From the NCBI RefSeq assembly GCF_000284415.1, contig NC_017059.1:229340-268623 (forward strand): a stretch of 39,284 nt of DNA. Reading direction: 5' to 3'. Below, one piece after another: positions 1 through 8,700 of this stretch. Positions within the stretch are counted from its first letter, which is position 1. Each line of letters begins with the position of its first letter. This DNA comes from Pararhodospirillum photometricum DSM 122. Its GTDB lineage: Bacteria > Pseudomonadota > Alphaproteobacteria > Rhodospirillales > Rhodospirillaceae. The notes under the pieces were generated by a model. The model did not search any database. It was not told where the DNA came from and worked only from the letters and a program-made list of their open reading frames with translations. Made by a program: the position numbers and the translations under genes.

Positions 1-136
1 TTGGGGAGCGAGGGGGCTGGCGTTGGGAGCGTGGGGCTGCTGGCCCGGGTCCCGCCTGGGGTGATGTTGCGGCCTCCCGCTTTCTTTGGTTCATCAATAG
101 AAAAAGGAGGGTCTGGCGATGGGCTGCGTCACAGGA
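1..136. other. window edge without a recognisable gene
   Basis: No frame on either strand here shows family resemblance or credible coding character. On the minus strand, downstream of the YjjP-like gene, a GTG-started frame closes after twelve codons. The expected small YjjB-like partner is therefore not visible in this stretch. Confidence 0.4.
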
Positions 137-988
137 TCAGGCTCCGGGCACCAAGGGCAAGCCGACCACCAGACTCGCTGTCCACAAGCCGATGCTAAGA
201 AAGATGAGATGGGTGAGTACCGCGACCAGACGGGCCGTGCCCAAGGTGGGGTGGCCCTCCAGGATGTCGCCCAAGGCGTTGAGGGCGGGCACGCCGGGCA
301 CCAACAGCAAGGTCGCGGCCACCATGGCGATGCCGACGCTCGTGCTCTCCAGGAGTCGGGCCAAGGCGCCGGCGCCGGCCGCGCTGCCGAAGGCGATGAA
401 GAAGGCAATCAGAAACGTGTTGACCTTGCGGTGATGCAAGCCGACGCGAAGACCTTGGGCGAGGGCGGCCACCGGGGCCACGGCGGCCACGCCCAGGGGA
501 TCGGCGCCCAGCAGGTGGGCAAAGGCGGCACATGCGAGTCCGACGGCCGAGGCGGTGAGGAGTCGGGGATGGCGGGGGGTCTCGCGGGCTAGGCGTTCGA
601 TCTCGATCTGGACCGTTTCCGGTGGCGCGGGGGCATCCATCACCCGGCGCACGAGGGAGCGCAGGGCGTGCTCCAAGCGATGATTGACCCCGTGGGGACC
701 GACGCCGACCATGCGGGTAATCGAGTTGACGCCATGGCGGACCGTCAGGGTCAAGGAGGCGTAGCCGGCCCGGGCCTCGGCGTCGGCGGCGCCAAGGGCA
801 CGGGCGAGGCTGGTGGTCGCCGTATCGACGATGCCCGAGCGCGCGCCACTTTCCATGAGCAACTGGCCCAGGCGCAGAGCCACGAGGCCGATGGCTTCCA
901 AGCGCCGGTGGGCCATCACACCAAGATCGGGAGCCAGCGGGTCGGGCCCCAAGGAAGAGGGCGCGGTGGGGTCAAGGCTGGCGGTCAT
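137..988 (-). CDS. threonine/serine exporter family protein (YjjP/ThrE N-terminal domain type)
   Basis: The 283-residue protein matches the DUF1212/ThrE family. A soluble N-terminal half carries the family signature around 'SLTLTVRHGVNSITR' and 'GVNHRLEHALRSL'. The C-terminal half is hydrophobic, with about four to five membrane segments (roughly residues 140-280). Family members export small acids: threonine/serine in Corynebacterium, and succinate by YjjPB in E. coli. The substrate here cannot be read from sequence. Start ATG 986-988 is preceded by AGGAG on the minus strand. YjjP normally works with a small membrane partner (YjjB), which I do not find in the 136 bases downstream. The gene is divergent from rpsB. 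Confidence 0.8.
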   Translation of the reverse strand: MTASLDPTAPSSLGPDPLAPDLGVMAHRRLEAIGLVALRLGQLLMESGARSGIVDTATTSLARALGAADAEARAGYASLTLTVRHGVNSITRMVGVGPHGVNHRLEHALRSLVRRVMDAPAPPETVQIEIERLARETPRHPRLLTASAVGLACAAFAHLLGADPLGVAAVAPVAALAQGLRVGLHHRKVNTFLIAFFIAFGSAAGAGALARLLESTSVGIAMVAATLLLVPGVPALNALGDILEGHPTLGTARLVAVLTHLIFLSIGLWTASLVVGLPLVPGA

Positions 989-1045
989 GTCTTTAGTCTC
1001 CTGTCAAAAAGTCCGGCGGCGAGGATGTAAGGCGGTAAGAGCCTC

Positions 1046-1074
1046 TTGCCAAAGGTCGGCGAGCGGGGTAAAGA
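1046..1074 (+). promoter_or_regulatory. possible sigma70-type promoter for rpsB
   Basis: TTGCCA at 1046-1051 and TAAAGA at 1069-1074 are separated by 17 bases, about 110 bases upstream of the rpsB start. The -35 box is good and the -10 box is poor. The position suits a ribosomal protein leader. This is inference from pattern and position only. Confidence 0.35.
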
Positions 1075-1185
1075 GCCGCCCATCACGCACGCGGGGAGTC
1101 GCGGCCTCACGGCCGATCCGGTGTCTGGACCTTGTCCGACCAATCCCCCGCGGAGGATAAACCGGAAAACAGGAAAGTTTCGGTC

Positions 1186-1977
<792 letters not shown>

Positions 1978-2034
1978 GACGCCTTTTTCTCCCACCGGCC
2001 CGAAGGCGAGCCGATTGGGTTAGACATCCTGAAC

Positions 2035-2064
2035 GGGCGGCGCTGCGAGCGCCGCCCTCTTTTT
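2035..2064 (+). terminator. intrinsic terminator or attenuator between rpsB and tsf
   Basis: A perfect 10-bp stem, GGGCGGCGCT (2035-2044) with AGCGCCGCCC (2048-2057), has a three-base loop and is followed by TCTTTTT. This is a textbook rho-independent terminator shape. It would let most transcripts end after rpsB while some continue into tsf, unless tsf has its own promoter in the 84 bases after it. Confidence 0.8.
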
Positions 2065-2148
2065 GAGGCGCCGGCCGGAGCCACGGCCCGGACGGCGGCG
2101 ATGCGCTCCCCGCACGCACAAACGACCATCGTCAAAAAGAGGACTCCC

Positions 2149-3075
2149 ATGGCTGAGATCACTGCCGCCCTGGTCAAGGGCCTGCGCGAAAAGACCGGCG
2201 CCGGCATGATGGATTGCAAGAAGGCGCTGGCCGAGACCAACGGCGACATGGAAGCGGCCATCGACTGGCTGCGCAAGAAGGGCTTGGCCGCCGCCGCCAA
2301 GAAGGCCGGCCGCACCGCCTCCGAGGGTCTGGTCGGCGTGAAGGTCGAGGGCACCACGGGTGCCGTCGTCGAGATGAATGCCGAGACCGATTTTGTCGCG
2401 CGCAACGAAATCTTCCAGGGCTTTGTCGAAACCCTGGCCGGACTCGCCCTTACCACCGGCAGCAACGTCGAGGCCCTGGCCCAGACCAACGTGCCTGGCA
2501 CCGACCGCACCGTCACCGAGCAGATCACCCACCTGATCGCCACCATCGGCGAAAACATGAACCTGCGCCGTACCGCCGCCTTGACGGTCGAGCAAGGCGT
2601 GGTGTCGGCTTACATGCACACCGCCGTGCGTCCGGGCCTGGGCAAGATTGGCGTGCTGGTGGCCCTGTCCTCGGCCGCTGATCCGGCCAAGCTCGATGAG
2701 ATCGGCCGTCAGATCGCCATGCACGTGGCCGCCGCCAACCCGCAGTATGCTACGGTTGCCGAGGTGGACTCCACCGCCGTCGAGCGTGAGCGCGCCGTGC
2801 TGTCCGAGCAGGCCCGCGCCTCCGGCAAGCCCGAGAACATCATCGAAAAGATGGTCGAAGGCCGCCTGCGCAAGTTCTACGAGGAAGTGGTCCTGACCGA
2901 GCAGGTCTTCGTCATCGACGGCGAGACCCGCATCTCCCAGGTTCTCGAGAAGGCTGGCAAGGAGCTGGGCGCTCCCGTGACCCTGGCTGGTTTCGTGCGC
3001 TACCAGCTGGGCGAGGGGATCGAAAAGGAAGTCACCGACTTCGCGGCGGAAGTGGCGGCGCAGCTCGCGCGTTAA
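2149..3075 (+). CDS. tsf: elongation factor Ts
   Basis: The 308-residue protein is the nucleotide exchange factor for EF-Tu. The N-terminal UBA-like region carries the signature '[18 protein letters not shown]' (about residues 12-29). '[17 protein letters not shown]' and the 'TDFVARNE' motif that contacts EF-Tu follow. The C-terminal part contains '[17 protein letters not shown]'. ATG 2149 is preceded by AAAGAGGA at good spacing, and an upstream in-frame ATG at 2101 would add a non-conserved leader. Length is normal for the family. Confidence 0.97.
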   Translation: MAEITAALVKGLREKTGAGMMDCKKALAETNGDMEAAIDWLRKKGLAAAAKKAGRTASEGLVGVKVEGTTGAVVEMNAETDFVARNEIFQGFVETLAGLALTTGSNVEALAQTNVPGTDRTVTEQITHLIATIGENMNLRRTAALTVEQGVVSAYMHTAVRPGLGKIGVLVALSSAADPAKLDEIGRQIAMHVAAANPQYATVAEVDSTAVERERAVLSEQARASGKPENIIEKMVEGRLRKFYEEVVLTEQVFVIDGETRISQVLEKAGKELGAPVTLAGFVRYQLGEGIEKEVTDFAAEVAAQLAR

Positions 3076-3107
3076 GCGTCGTTTTCCCGTTGTGCGCCTG
3101 ATGACAT

Positions 3108-3133
3108 GGCCGCCGGACACCGTTCCGGCGGCC
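3108..3133 (+). terminator. hairpin after tsf, probable terminator
   Basis: GGCCGCCGGA (3108-3117) pairs perfectly with TCCGGCGGCC (3124-3133) around a six-base loop, 33 bases after the tsf stop. The following bases (GTTGTC) are only weakly T-rich, so termination strength is uncertain. Confidence 0.55.
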
Positions 3134-3163
3134 GTTGTCAAAAGCGGTGGGGTCAAAACGGGG

Positions 3164-3192
3164 TTGGCCTGATCCAGCCTCTCCCCTATGAT
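3164..3192 (+). promoter_or_regulatory. probable sigma70-type promoter of the pyrH-frr-uppS operon
   Basis: TTGGCC (3164-3169), a 17-base spacer and TATGAT (3187-3192) lie downstream of the tsf hairpin and about 150 bases before the pyrH start. The -10 box matches consensus at five of six positions. The long leader to pyrH contains GC-rich inverted sequences but no motif I recognise. Confidence 0.55.
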
Positions 3193-3341
3193 CCGCCCGG
3201 CAGCGCGCGGATCACCGGACACGAGATCCTCCGGGGATCCATCCCCGGGCGTCTCTCCCAAGGACCCGCGCGATCGGTGGCCCCGGGCTGGAGCCGACCG
3301 CAGAGCGGGCCTTTGCCAAGGATTACAGAAAGGGCCGCGTT

Positions 3342-4073
3342 GTGGGCACGGAATACTACCGCAGAGTACTGGTGAAGCTGTCCGGCGAGGGCCTGCTGGG
3401 CGATCGCGAGTTCGGCCTGGACCTGGAGATGGTCGAGCGAGTGGCCGAGGAAATCCGCGAGGTTCACGCGCGGGGCATTCAGGTGTGCCTAGTGGTGGGC
3501 GGCGGCAACATTTTTCGGGGCGTTTCCACCGCGGCCAAGGGCATGGACCGCACCAGCGCCGACTACATGGGCATGCTGGCCACGGTCATGAACGCCCTGG
3601 CTATCCAGAATGCTCTGGAGAAGAAAGGCGTGCAGACCCGGGTGCAGTCGGCCATTCCCATGTCCATGGTGTGCGAGCCCTACATCCGTCGGCGCGCCAT
3701 TCGTCATATGGAAAAGGGCCGGGTGGTGATCTTCGCCGCCGGCACCGGCAATCCCTTCTTCACCACCGACACCGCCGCTGCCTTGCGGGCCGTCGAGATG
3801 AACTGTGATGCGCTTTTGAAGGCGACCCAGGTGGATGGCGTTTACAGCGCCGATCCCAACAAGGATCCTACCGCCCAGCGCTTCGAGAGCCTGACCTTCA
3901 CCGAGGTCCTGACCCGGGACCTGCGGGTGATGGATACTTCCGCCATTGCCTTGGCGCGAGACAATAACATTCCGATTGTCGTTTTCTCGCTGCACAGTCC
4001 GGGGGCCCTGGGCGAAGTGCTGTCGCGGCGGGGTCGCTTTACCGAAATCCTTTGTGATCGTGATCAGGAGTGA
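3342..4073 (+). CDS. pyrH: UMP kinase
   Basis: The 243-residue amino-acid-kinase-fold protein phosphorylates UMP to UDP in pyrimidine nucleotide synthesis. Signatures seen: '[10 protein letters not shown]' near the N-terminus (phosphate binding), '[10 protein letters not shown]', '[16 protein letters not shown]', '[17 protein letters not shown]' and '[12 protein letters not shown]'. The start is GTG at 3342 with AGAAAGG upstream. No ATG is available close to the conserved N-terminus. It overlaps or abuts frr, so the two are probably translated together. Confidence 0.96.
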   Translation: MGTEYYRRVLVKLSGEGLLGDREFGLDLEMVERVAEEIREVHARGIQVCLVVGGGNIFRGVSTAAKGMDRTSADYMGMLATVMNALAIQNALEKKGVQTRVQSAIPMSMVCEPYIRRRAIRHMEKGRVVIFAAGTGNPFFTTDTAAALRAVEMNCDALLKATQVDGVYSADPNKDPTAQRFESLTFTEVLTRDLRVMDTSAIALARDNNIPIVVFSLHSPGALGEVLSRRGRFTEILCDRDQE

Positions 4074-4078
4074 GTGCC

Positions 4079-4654
4079 GTGTCCGCTGATGCTGCCCAAC
4101 CCGCTTCCCTCAAGGCCGATCTGAAGCACCGCATGGAGGGGGCTCTCGACGTTTTGAAGAAGGAATTCGCGGGTTTGCGCACCGGGCGCGCCTCGACCAG
4201 CCTGCTTGACCCGGTGATGGTTGAGGCCTATGGCCAAGCCACCCCCCTCAATCAGGTGGCTGCGGTCAGTGTGCCCGAGCCCCGCCTGATCACCGTTCAG
4301 GTCTGGGACCGCACCATGGTCAAGGCCGTGGACAAGGCCATTCGCGACGCTGGCCTCGGGCTTAATCCCGCGACCGATGGTCAAACCATCCGGGTGCCGA
4401 TTCCGCCCCTCAACGAGGAGCGCCGCGTCGAACTGAGCAAGATCGCCGGCAAGTACGCCGAGCAGGCCCGCGTGGCCGTGCGCAACGTGCGCCGCGATGG
4501 CATGGACCATCTCAAGAAGATGGAAAAAGACAACGTGATCAGCCAAGATGAGCATAAGAAGCTCTCGGGCGAGATCCAGACCATGACCGACGATGCTATC
4601 AAGCGCCTTGATGAAGCCTTGGCAGCGAAGGAACAGGAGATCATGCAGGTCTGA
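4079..4654 (+). CDS. frr: ribosome recycling factor
   Basis: RRF splits post-termination ribosomes together with EF-G. The sequence shows 'LRTGRAS', '[14 protein letters not shown]', '[18 protein letters not shown]', and the coiled helical arm '[18 protein letters not shown]'. I prefer GTG 4079 because AGGAG (4066-4070) lies 8 bases before it. A GTG in the same frame at 4070 overlaps that site, which would leave no ribosome binding spacing. The final length is about 191 residues, normal for RRF (typically about 185). The reading frame ends in TGATG, overlapping uppS. Confidence 0.95.
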   Translation: MSADAAQPASLKADLKHRMEGALDVLKKEFAGLRTGRASTSLLDPVMVEAYGQATPLNQVAAVSVPEPRLITVQVWDRTMVKAVDKAIRDAGLGLNPATDGQTIRVPIPPLNEERRVELSKIAGKYAEQARVAVRNVRRDGMDHLKKMEKDNVISQDEHKKLSGEIQTMTDDAIKRLDEALAAKEQEIMQV

Positions 4655-5388
4655 TGACAATGGATCCCCTCCTTGCTCCCACCGATGGGACGGCTTCCCC
4701 TTTTCATGTCGCCATCATCATGGATGGCAACGGTCGGTGGGCCCGTGCCCGGGGGTTGCCTCGGACCGCGGGCCATCGCCAGGGAGCCGAGGCGGTGCGC
4801 TCGGTTGTGGAGGCATCGCCCGGCTTGGGTGTCACCCATCTGACGCTCTTCGGCTTTTCCTCGGAAAACTGGAAGCGGCCGCAAGGTGAGGTGGGGGATC
4901 TCCTAGGCCTGTTGCGGCTCTATCTGAACAACGAAGTTCGCAATCTTGAGAAGAATAATGTGAGATTGCGGATTATCGGGCGGCGCGATCGCTTTTCCCC
5001 TGATCTTCAAGCCTTGCTGGGGGATGCCGAAGCCCGGACCAGCGCCAATACCGGTCTGCACCTGACCTTGGCCCTCAATTATGGGGCGCGCCAGGAAATG
5101 GTGGACACGGTTCGCACCCTGGCCCGTGCCGTGGCGCAAGGGCGTCTTGATCCCGAGGCCATCGACGAAGCCACGGTTTCGGGCGCCTTGCTGACCCACG
5201 ACCTGCCTGACCCCGATGTCTTGATCCGCACCAGCGGCGAGCAGCGGGTGAGCAACTTTTTGCTTTGGCAAATGGCCTATGCCGAGTTGATTTTCTCGCC
5301 CGTGCTCTGGCCTGATTTCAACGGCAAGGAACTCGCCGCCGCGGTTGAAGATTTCCAAAACCGCGAGCGGCGTTTTGGCGGGCTGTGA
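4654..5388 (+). CDS. uppS: isoprenyl transferase (undecaprenyl diphosphate synthase)
   Basis: The 244-residue cis-prenyltransferase makes the C55 lipid carrier for peptidoglycan and LPS from IPP and FPP. The family motif 'HVAIIMDGNGRWARARG' places the catalytic Asp at residue 24. 'LTLFGFSSENW', 'LALNYGARQEM' and 'IRTSGEQRVSNFLLWQ' with 'AYAEL' near the C-terminus are also present. ATG 4654 overlaps the frr stop (TGATG), suggesting translational coupling. A second ATG at 4660 is possible. Confidence 0.95.
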   Translation: MTMDPLLAPTDGTASPFHVAIIMDGNGRWARARGLPRTAGHRQGAEAVRSVVEASPGLGVTHLTLFGFSSENWKRPQGEVGDLLGLLRLYLNNEVRNLEKNNVRLRIIGRRDRFSPDLQALLGDAEARTSANTGLHLTLALNYGARQEMVDTVRTLARAVAQGRLDPEAIDEATVSGALLTHDLPDPDVLIRTSGEQRVSNFLLWQMAYAELIFSPVLWPDFNGKELAAAVEDFQNRERRFGGL

Positions 5389-5449
5389 GCCCGCTCGTTT
5401 CGGGCGCGTCGGTGCGCGGCGCGCGAGCCTTATCCCAAGGGAGTCCCGC

Positions 5450-6235
5450 GTGCTCAAGACCCGTGTGCTGTCCGCGCTTGCCCTAGCGCCCCCCTTTCTT
5501 CTGGCGGCCTATGCGGGGTCGCCGTGGTTTGGCTTTTTAGGGGCGCTGGGCGGCGCCTTGATGGGCTGGGAATGGGCGCGGTTGTGCCATGGGCGCTTCG
5601 GCCCGTCGGGCTGGGTGATGGCCGTCGCCCTCGCTTTGGTGGGCCTGCTGGCCAGCGAGGCACCGGGGGCAGCGATCGGACTTTTGGCCGTGGCGGCTGC
5701 CGTGATCGCGTGGCTCGATCGCACCGCCGGGACCGTGCGCGCTTGGACCCTAACCGGCCTTGTGTATCTGGGGGTGACCTTGCTCTCGCTGGTGTGGCTG
5801 CGCGCCGCTAGGCGGCTGGGAAACCCTGTTTTGGCTGTCTGGCCGTGGTTTGGGCCACCGACAAGCGGCGCCTATGCCGCCGGGCGTACCCTGGGCGGCC
5901 CCCTTCTTGCGCCCGCCATCAGCCCGCGCAAGACGTGGTCGGGCTTGCTGGGCGGCGTGGCCTCGGCGTTTTTGGCCGGGGGTGTGTTGTTGTTCGTGAC
6001 CGGTATCGACGCGCCCCTGTGGGTGCTGGTGCTGGGGCCCGGGCTGGCGGTGATCTCCCAGGCCGGTGACCTCTTCGAGTCCTTTGTGAAGCGTCGCTTC
6101 AACGTCAAGGACTCCAGCCAGATCATTCCCGGACATGGCGGCGTGCTCGACCGGATGGATGGCCTGCTGGCGGCGGCTCCGCTGGTGGCCTTGATCGTGG
6201 CGTTGTTGGAGGGGGGAGTAACCCTATGGCAGTAA
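5450..6235 (+). CDS. cdsA: phosphatidate cytidylyltransferase (CDP-diacylglycerol synthase)
   Basis: A 261-residue polytopic membrane enzyme makes CDP-diacylglycerol for phospholipid synthesis. The C-terminal family signature is clear: 'SQAGDLFESFVKRRFNVKDSSQIIPGHGGVLDRMDG'-like sequence, with 'ISPRKTWSGLLGG' before it. GTG 5450 is chosen because AAGGGAG precedes it, and upstream sequence overlaps uppS without conservation. The stretch coded by 5801-5863 is odd. In frame it reads 'NPVLAVWPWFGPP', but shifted by one and then two bases it reads 'GGWETLFWL' and 'LAVVWATD', which fits the CdsA family just before 'SGAYA'. Either the sequence has three extra bases here or the protein has a compensated frameshift. 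Confidence 0.88.
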   Translation: MLKTRVLSALALAPPFLLAAYAGSPWFGFLGALGGALMGWEWARLCHGRFGPSGWVMAVALALVGLLASEAPGAAIGLLAVAAAVIAWLDRTAGTVRAWTLTGLVYLGVTLLSLVWLRAARRLGNPVLAVWPWFGPPTSGAYAAGRTLGGPLLAPAISPRKTWSGLLGGVASAFLAGGVLLFVTGIDAPLWVLVLGPGLAVISQAGDLFESFVKRRFNVKDSSQIIPGHGGVLDRMDGLLAAAPLVALIVALLEGGVTLWQ

Positions 6236-7431
6236 ACGAGGCGGCGACCGGCGCACCCAGGCGTCTCACGATTCTGGGATCGACCGGGTCCATCGGCAAG
6301 AGCACCATCGACCTCGTGTCGCGCAACCGGGACCGCTATCGGGTGGTGGCGCTCACCGCCAATGCCAATGCCGAGGCCCTGGCGGCTCAGGCCCGCGACC
6401 TGGGCGCCGAGGTGGCCGTGGTGGCCGATCCCAAGGCGTATGGGGCGCTGAAGGCCGCCTTGGCCGGCAGTGGTATCGAGGCTGCTGCCGGACCCGAGGC
6501 GGTGGTTGAAGCGGCCGCACGCCCAGCCGACTGGACCATGGCCGCCATCGTTGGCGCTGCCGGTCTGGCGCCCACCCTGGCCGCCGTCGCTCAAGGACGC
6601 ACCGTGGCCCTGGCTAACAAAGAGTGTTTGGTGTGTGCGGGCGACCTGTTCATGCGCGAGGTCAAGCGCCATGGCACCACCTTGCTGCCGGTAGATTCGG
6701 AACACAACGCCATCTTCCAGGTCTTTGATTTTGATCGGCCTGAGCGCATTGATCATCTGATCTTGACCGCGTCGGGCGGGCCGTTCCGTGACTGGTCGCG
6801 CGAGGCCATGGCCCTGGCGACCCCGGAGCAGGCTGTCGCCCATCCCAACTGGTCGATGGGCGCCAAGATCAGTGTCGATTCCGCGTCTATGTTTAACAAA
6901 GGCCTGGAATTCATTGAGGCGTATCATCTTTTTGGCCTGCCGGGCGATCGGATCCGCATTCTTGTCCATCCACAATCGGTGATTCACTCGGCGGTGGCCT
7001 ACGTGGACGGCTCGGTACTGGCTCAGTTGGGCTCGCCCGACATGCGCACACCCATTGCGTTTTGCCTTGCATGGCCCGACCGGATGAACGCCCCGGTGCC
7101 GCGCCTGGATCTGGCCGCCCAGGCTCGGTTGGATTTCCGCGATCCCGATCCTGAGCGCTTCCCGGCGCTGCGCATCGTGCGCGAGGCCCTGGCGCGCGGC
7201 GGGGTCGCGCCGACGGCCATGAATGCGGCCAACGAGGTGGCCGTGGCGGCCTTCCTGGGGCGGCAAATCGGCTTCCTCGATATTCCGGCGGTGGTGGAGA
7301 CTACCATGAACGCGGTCATGGCCGGGCCCTTGGGCAACCAAGCGGTGTCGGCGCTTGAGGCCGTTCTTGCGGTCGATGCCGAGGCTCGACGTCTGGCGGC
7401 GGGGCATGCCGAGCGTCTGGCGGCTGCCTAA
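6226..7431 (+). CDS. dxr: 1-deoxy-D-xylulose 5-phosphate reductoisomerase
   Basis: The 401-residue enzyme converts DXP to MEP with NADPH, the committed step of the MEP isoprenoid pathway that feeds UppS and, in phototrophs, carotenoids and bacteriochlorophyll tails. Motifs: NADPH-binding 'ILGSTGSIGKSTIDL', 'ALANKECLV', metal-binding 'PVDSEHNAIFQ', 'TASGGPFRDWS', the flexible-loop region 'HPNWSMGAKISVDSASM' and 'HPQSVIHS'. The ATG lies inside the last codons of cdsA (10-base overlap), with a GGAGGGG-rich site upstream. Full length. Confidence 0.97.
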   Translation: MAVNEAATGAPRRLTILGSTGSIGKSTIDLVSRNRDRYRVVALTANANAEALAAQARDLGAEVAVVADPKAYGALKAALAGSGIEAAAGPEAVVEAAARPADWTMAAIVGAAGLAPTLAAVAQGRTVALANKECLVCAGDLFMREVKRHGTTLLPVDSEHNAIFQVFDFDRPERIDHLILTASGGPFRDWSREAMALATPEQAVAHPNWSMGAKISVDSASMFNKGLEFIEAYHLFGLPGDRIRILVHPQSVIHSAVAYVDGSVLAQLGSPDMRTPIAFCLAWPDRMNAPVPRLDLAAQARLDFRDPDPERFPALRIVREALARGGVAPTAMNAANEVAVAAFLGRQIGFLDIPAVVETTMNAVMAGPLGNQAVSALEAVLAVDAEARRLAAGHAERLAAA

Positions 7432-7447
7432 AAACCTTCTTACATGA

Positions 7448-7481
7448 GGGAGGGGTCCCCAGCCCGGGGGCTCCTCTTTTT
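7448..7481 (+). terminator. probable intrinsic terminator after dxr
   Basis: An imperfect GC hairpin (GAGGGGTCCCC pairing with GGGGGCTCCTC, 7449-7476) is followed directly by five T residues (7477-7481). It sits 17 bases after dxr and before the rseP ribosome binding site. Some read-through is needed unless rseP has its own promoter. Confidence 0.6.
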
Positions 7482-7527
7482 GTCCGCCTGTTCTGGCGCG
7501 CCCCCCGGGGGGGCTGAAACGAGAGCC

Positions 7528-8640
7528 ATGCCCGAAATTTTCCACACTGTCCTTGCGTTTCTTCTCGTCCTCACCGTCGTGGTGTTCGTGCATGAGCTGG
7601 GACACTTTCTGGTCGCGCGCTGGAACGGTGTGCGGGTGGAGGTTTTTTCCATCGGCATGGGGCCAGAGCTGCTGGGGTACACCGACCGGCACGGGACGCG
7701 CTGGCGCTTGAGTTTGCTGCCTGTGGGGGGGTATGTCCGCTTTTTTGGCGATGCGGACGAAAGTAGCGGCAGCGCCGAGGTCGATCTAGAGGCCATGACG
7801 CCTGAGGAAAAGGCGGTGTGCTTTCATCACAAGCGGGTCGGGCAGCGCGCGGCCATTGTGGCGGCGGGGCCGCTTGCCAACTTTGCTTTTGCCATTTTGG
7901 TCTTTGCCGGCCTCTTCATGATTCATGGCCAGACGCGCTCGGTTCCGGTGATTGATGCGGTGTTGGCAGGGAGCGCGGCTGAGGCGGCTGGTCTCAAGGT
8001 CGGCGATCGCATCGTTGCCCTGAACGGCAAGACCGTGGAGCGGTTCCAAGACGTGCAGCGCCGGGTCGCCCTGTCCGATGGGAAAGTCATGCAGGTGGGC
8101 TTGGTGCGCGATGGCCAGCCCCTGCGGGTCGAGGTTCAGCCCCGTTTCGTGGACAACGACGACGGCCTGGGCAACACGGTCAAAATGGCGCAGTTGGGGA
8201 TCCAGATTAAACTCTCCCCCGGTGACGTGCACCGTCTGGGTCCGGTGCAAGCCCTGGAGCAGGGAGTCGCCCAGACGTGGACCCTCTCCGCCGACACCTT
8301 GACCTATGTCGGACAGATGATCAGCGGCTTTCGCTCCGCCAGCGAGCTGGGAGGGCCGATTCGGATTGCCTTGTTCTCAGGACAGGCCGCCGAGCGTGGT
8401 GTCGCCGATCTGATCGTCTTTATTGCCTTGCTCTCCGCCAACCTCGGTCTCATCAATCTTTTTCCCATTCCCATGCTCGACGGCGGACACCTGATGTTTT
8501 ACACCATAGAGGCCTTACGGGGGCGTCCCCTGACCGAGCGGATTCAAGAAATGGGGCTTAAGGTCGGGTTGGCGCTGGTCGTGGCCCTCATGCTCTTTGC
8601 CACCTGGAATGACTTGGGGCTGAAGGGCTTGTGGGGGTAA
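7528..8640 (+). CDS. rseP: RIP metalloprotease RseP (site-2 protease)
   Basis: The 370-residue inner-membrane zinc protease cleaves anti-sigma factors and leftover signal peptides within the membrane. The zinc motif HELGH is at residues 22-26 in the first membrane segment. A PDZ domain covers about residues 125-210 ('GSAAEAAGLKVGDRIVALNG'). The third metal ligand lies in 'NLFPIPMLDGGH' (about residues 310-321). I use ATG 7528 rather than the frame opening at 7444, because the upstream stretch is the terminator. It lies between dxr and bamA, the usual alphaproteobacterial order. Confidence 0.95.
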   Translation: MPEIFHTVLAFLLVLTVVVFVHELGHFLVARWNGVRVEVFSIGMGPELLGYTDRHGTRWRLSLLPVGGYVRFFGDADESSGSAEVDLEAMTPEEKAVCFHHKRVGQRAAIVAAGPLANFAFAILVFAGLFMIHGQTRSVPVIDAVLAGSAAEAAGLKVGDRIVALNGKTVERFQDVQRRVALSDGKVMQVGLVRDGQPLRVEVQPRFVDNDDGLGNTVKMAQLGIQIKLSPGDVHRLGPVQALEQGVAQTWTLSADTLTYVGQMISGFRSASELGGPIRIALFSGQAAERGVADLIVFIALLSANLGLINLFPIPMLDGGHLMFYTIEALRGRPLTERIQEMGLKVGLALVVALMLFATWNDLGLKGLWG

Positions 8641-8700
8641 GGTCCGTTTGTTTCGCGTAAGCCGGCCCGGGGAAACGTGCGGGAGGCCGAAAAACAGATC

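Noticed and set aside
1005..1010. TTGACA on the minus strand before the YjjP-like gene
   Set aside because: It lies only about 17 bases from the start codon, too close to be a -35 box. The adjacent AGGAG is better read as the ribosome binding site.
5872..7692. 606-codon minus-strand frame opposite cdsA and dxr
   Set aside because: It spans two real genes and an intergenic terminator, and its composition is that of a complementary-strand shadow.
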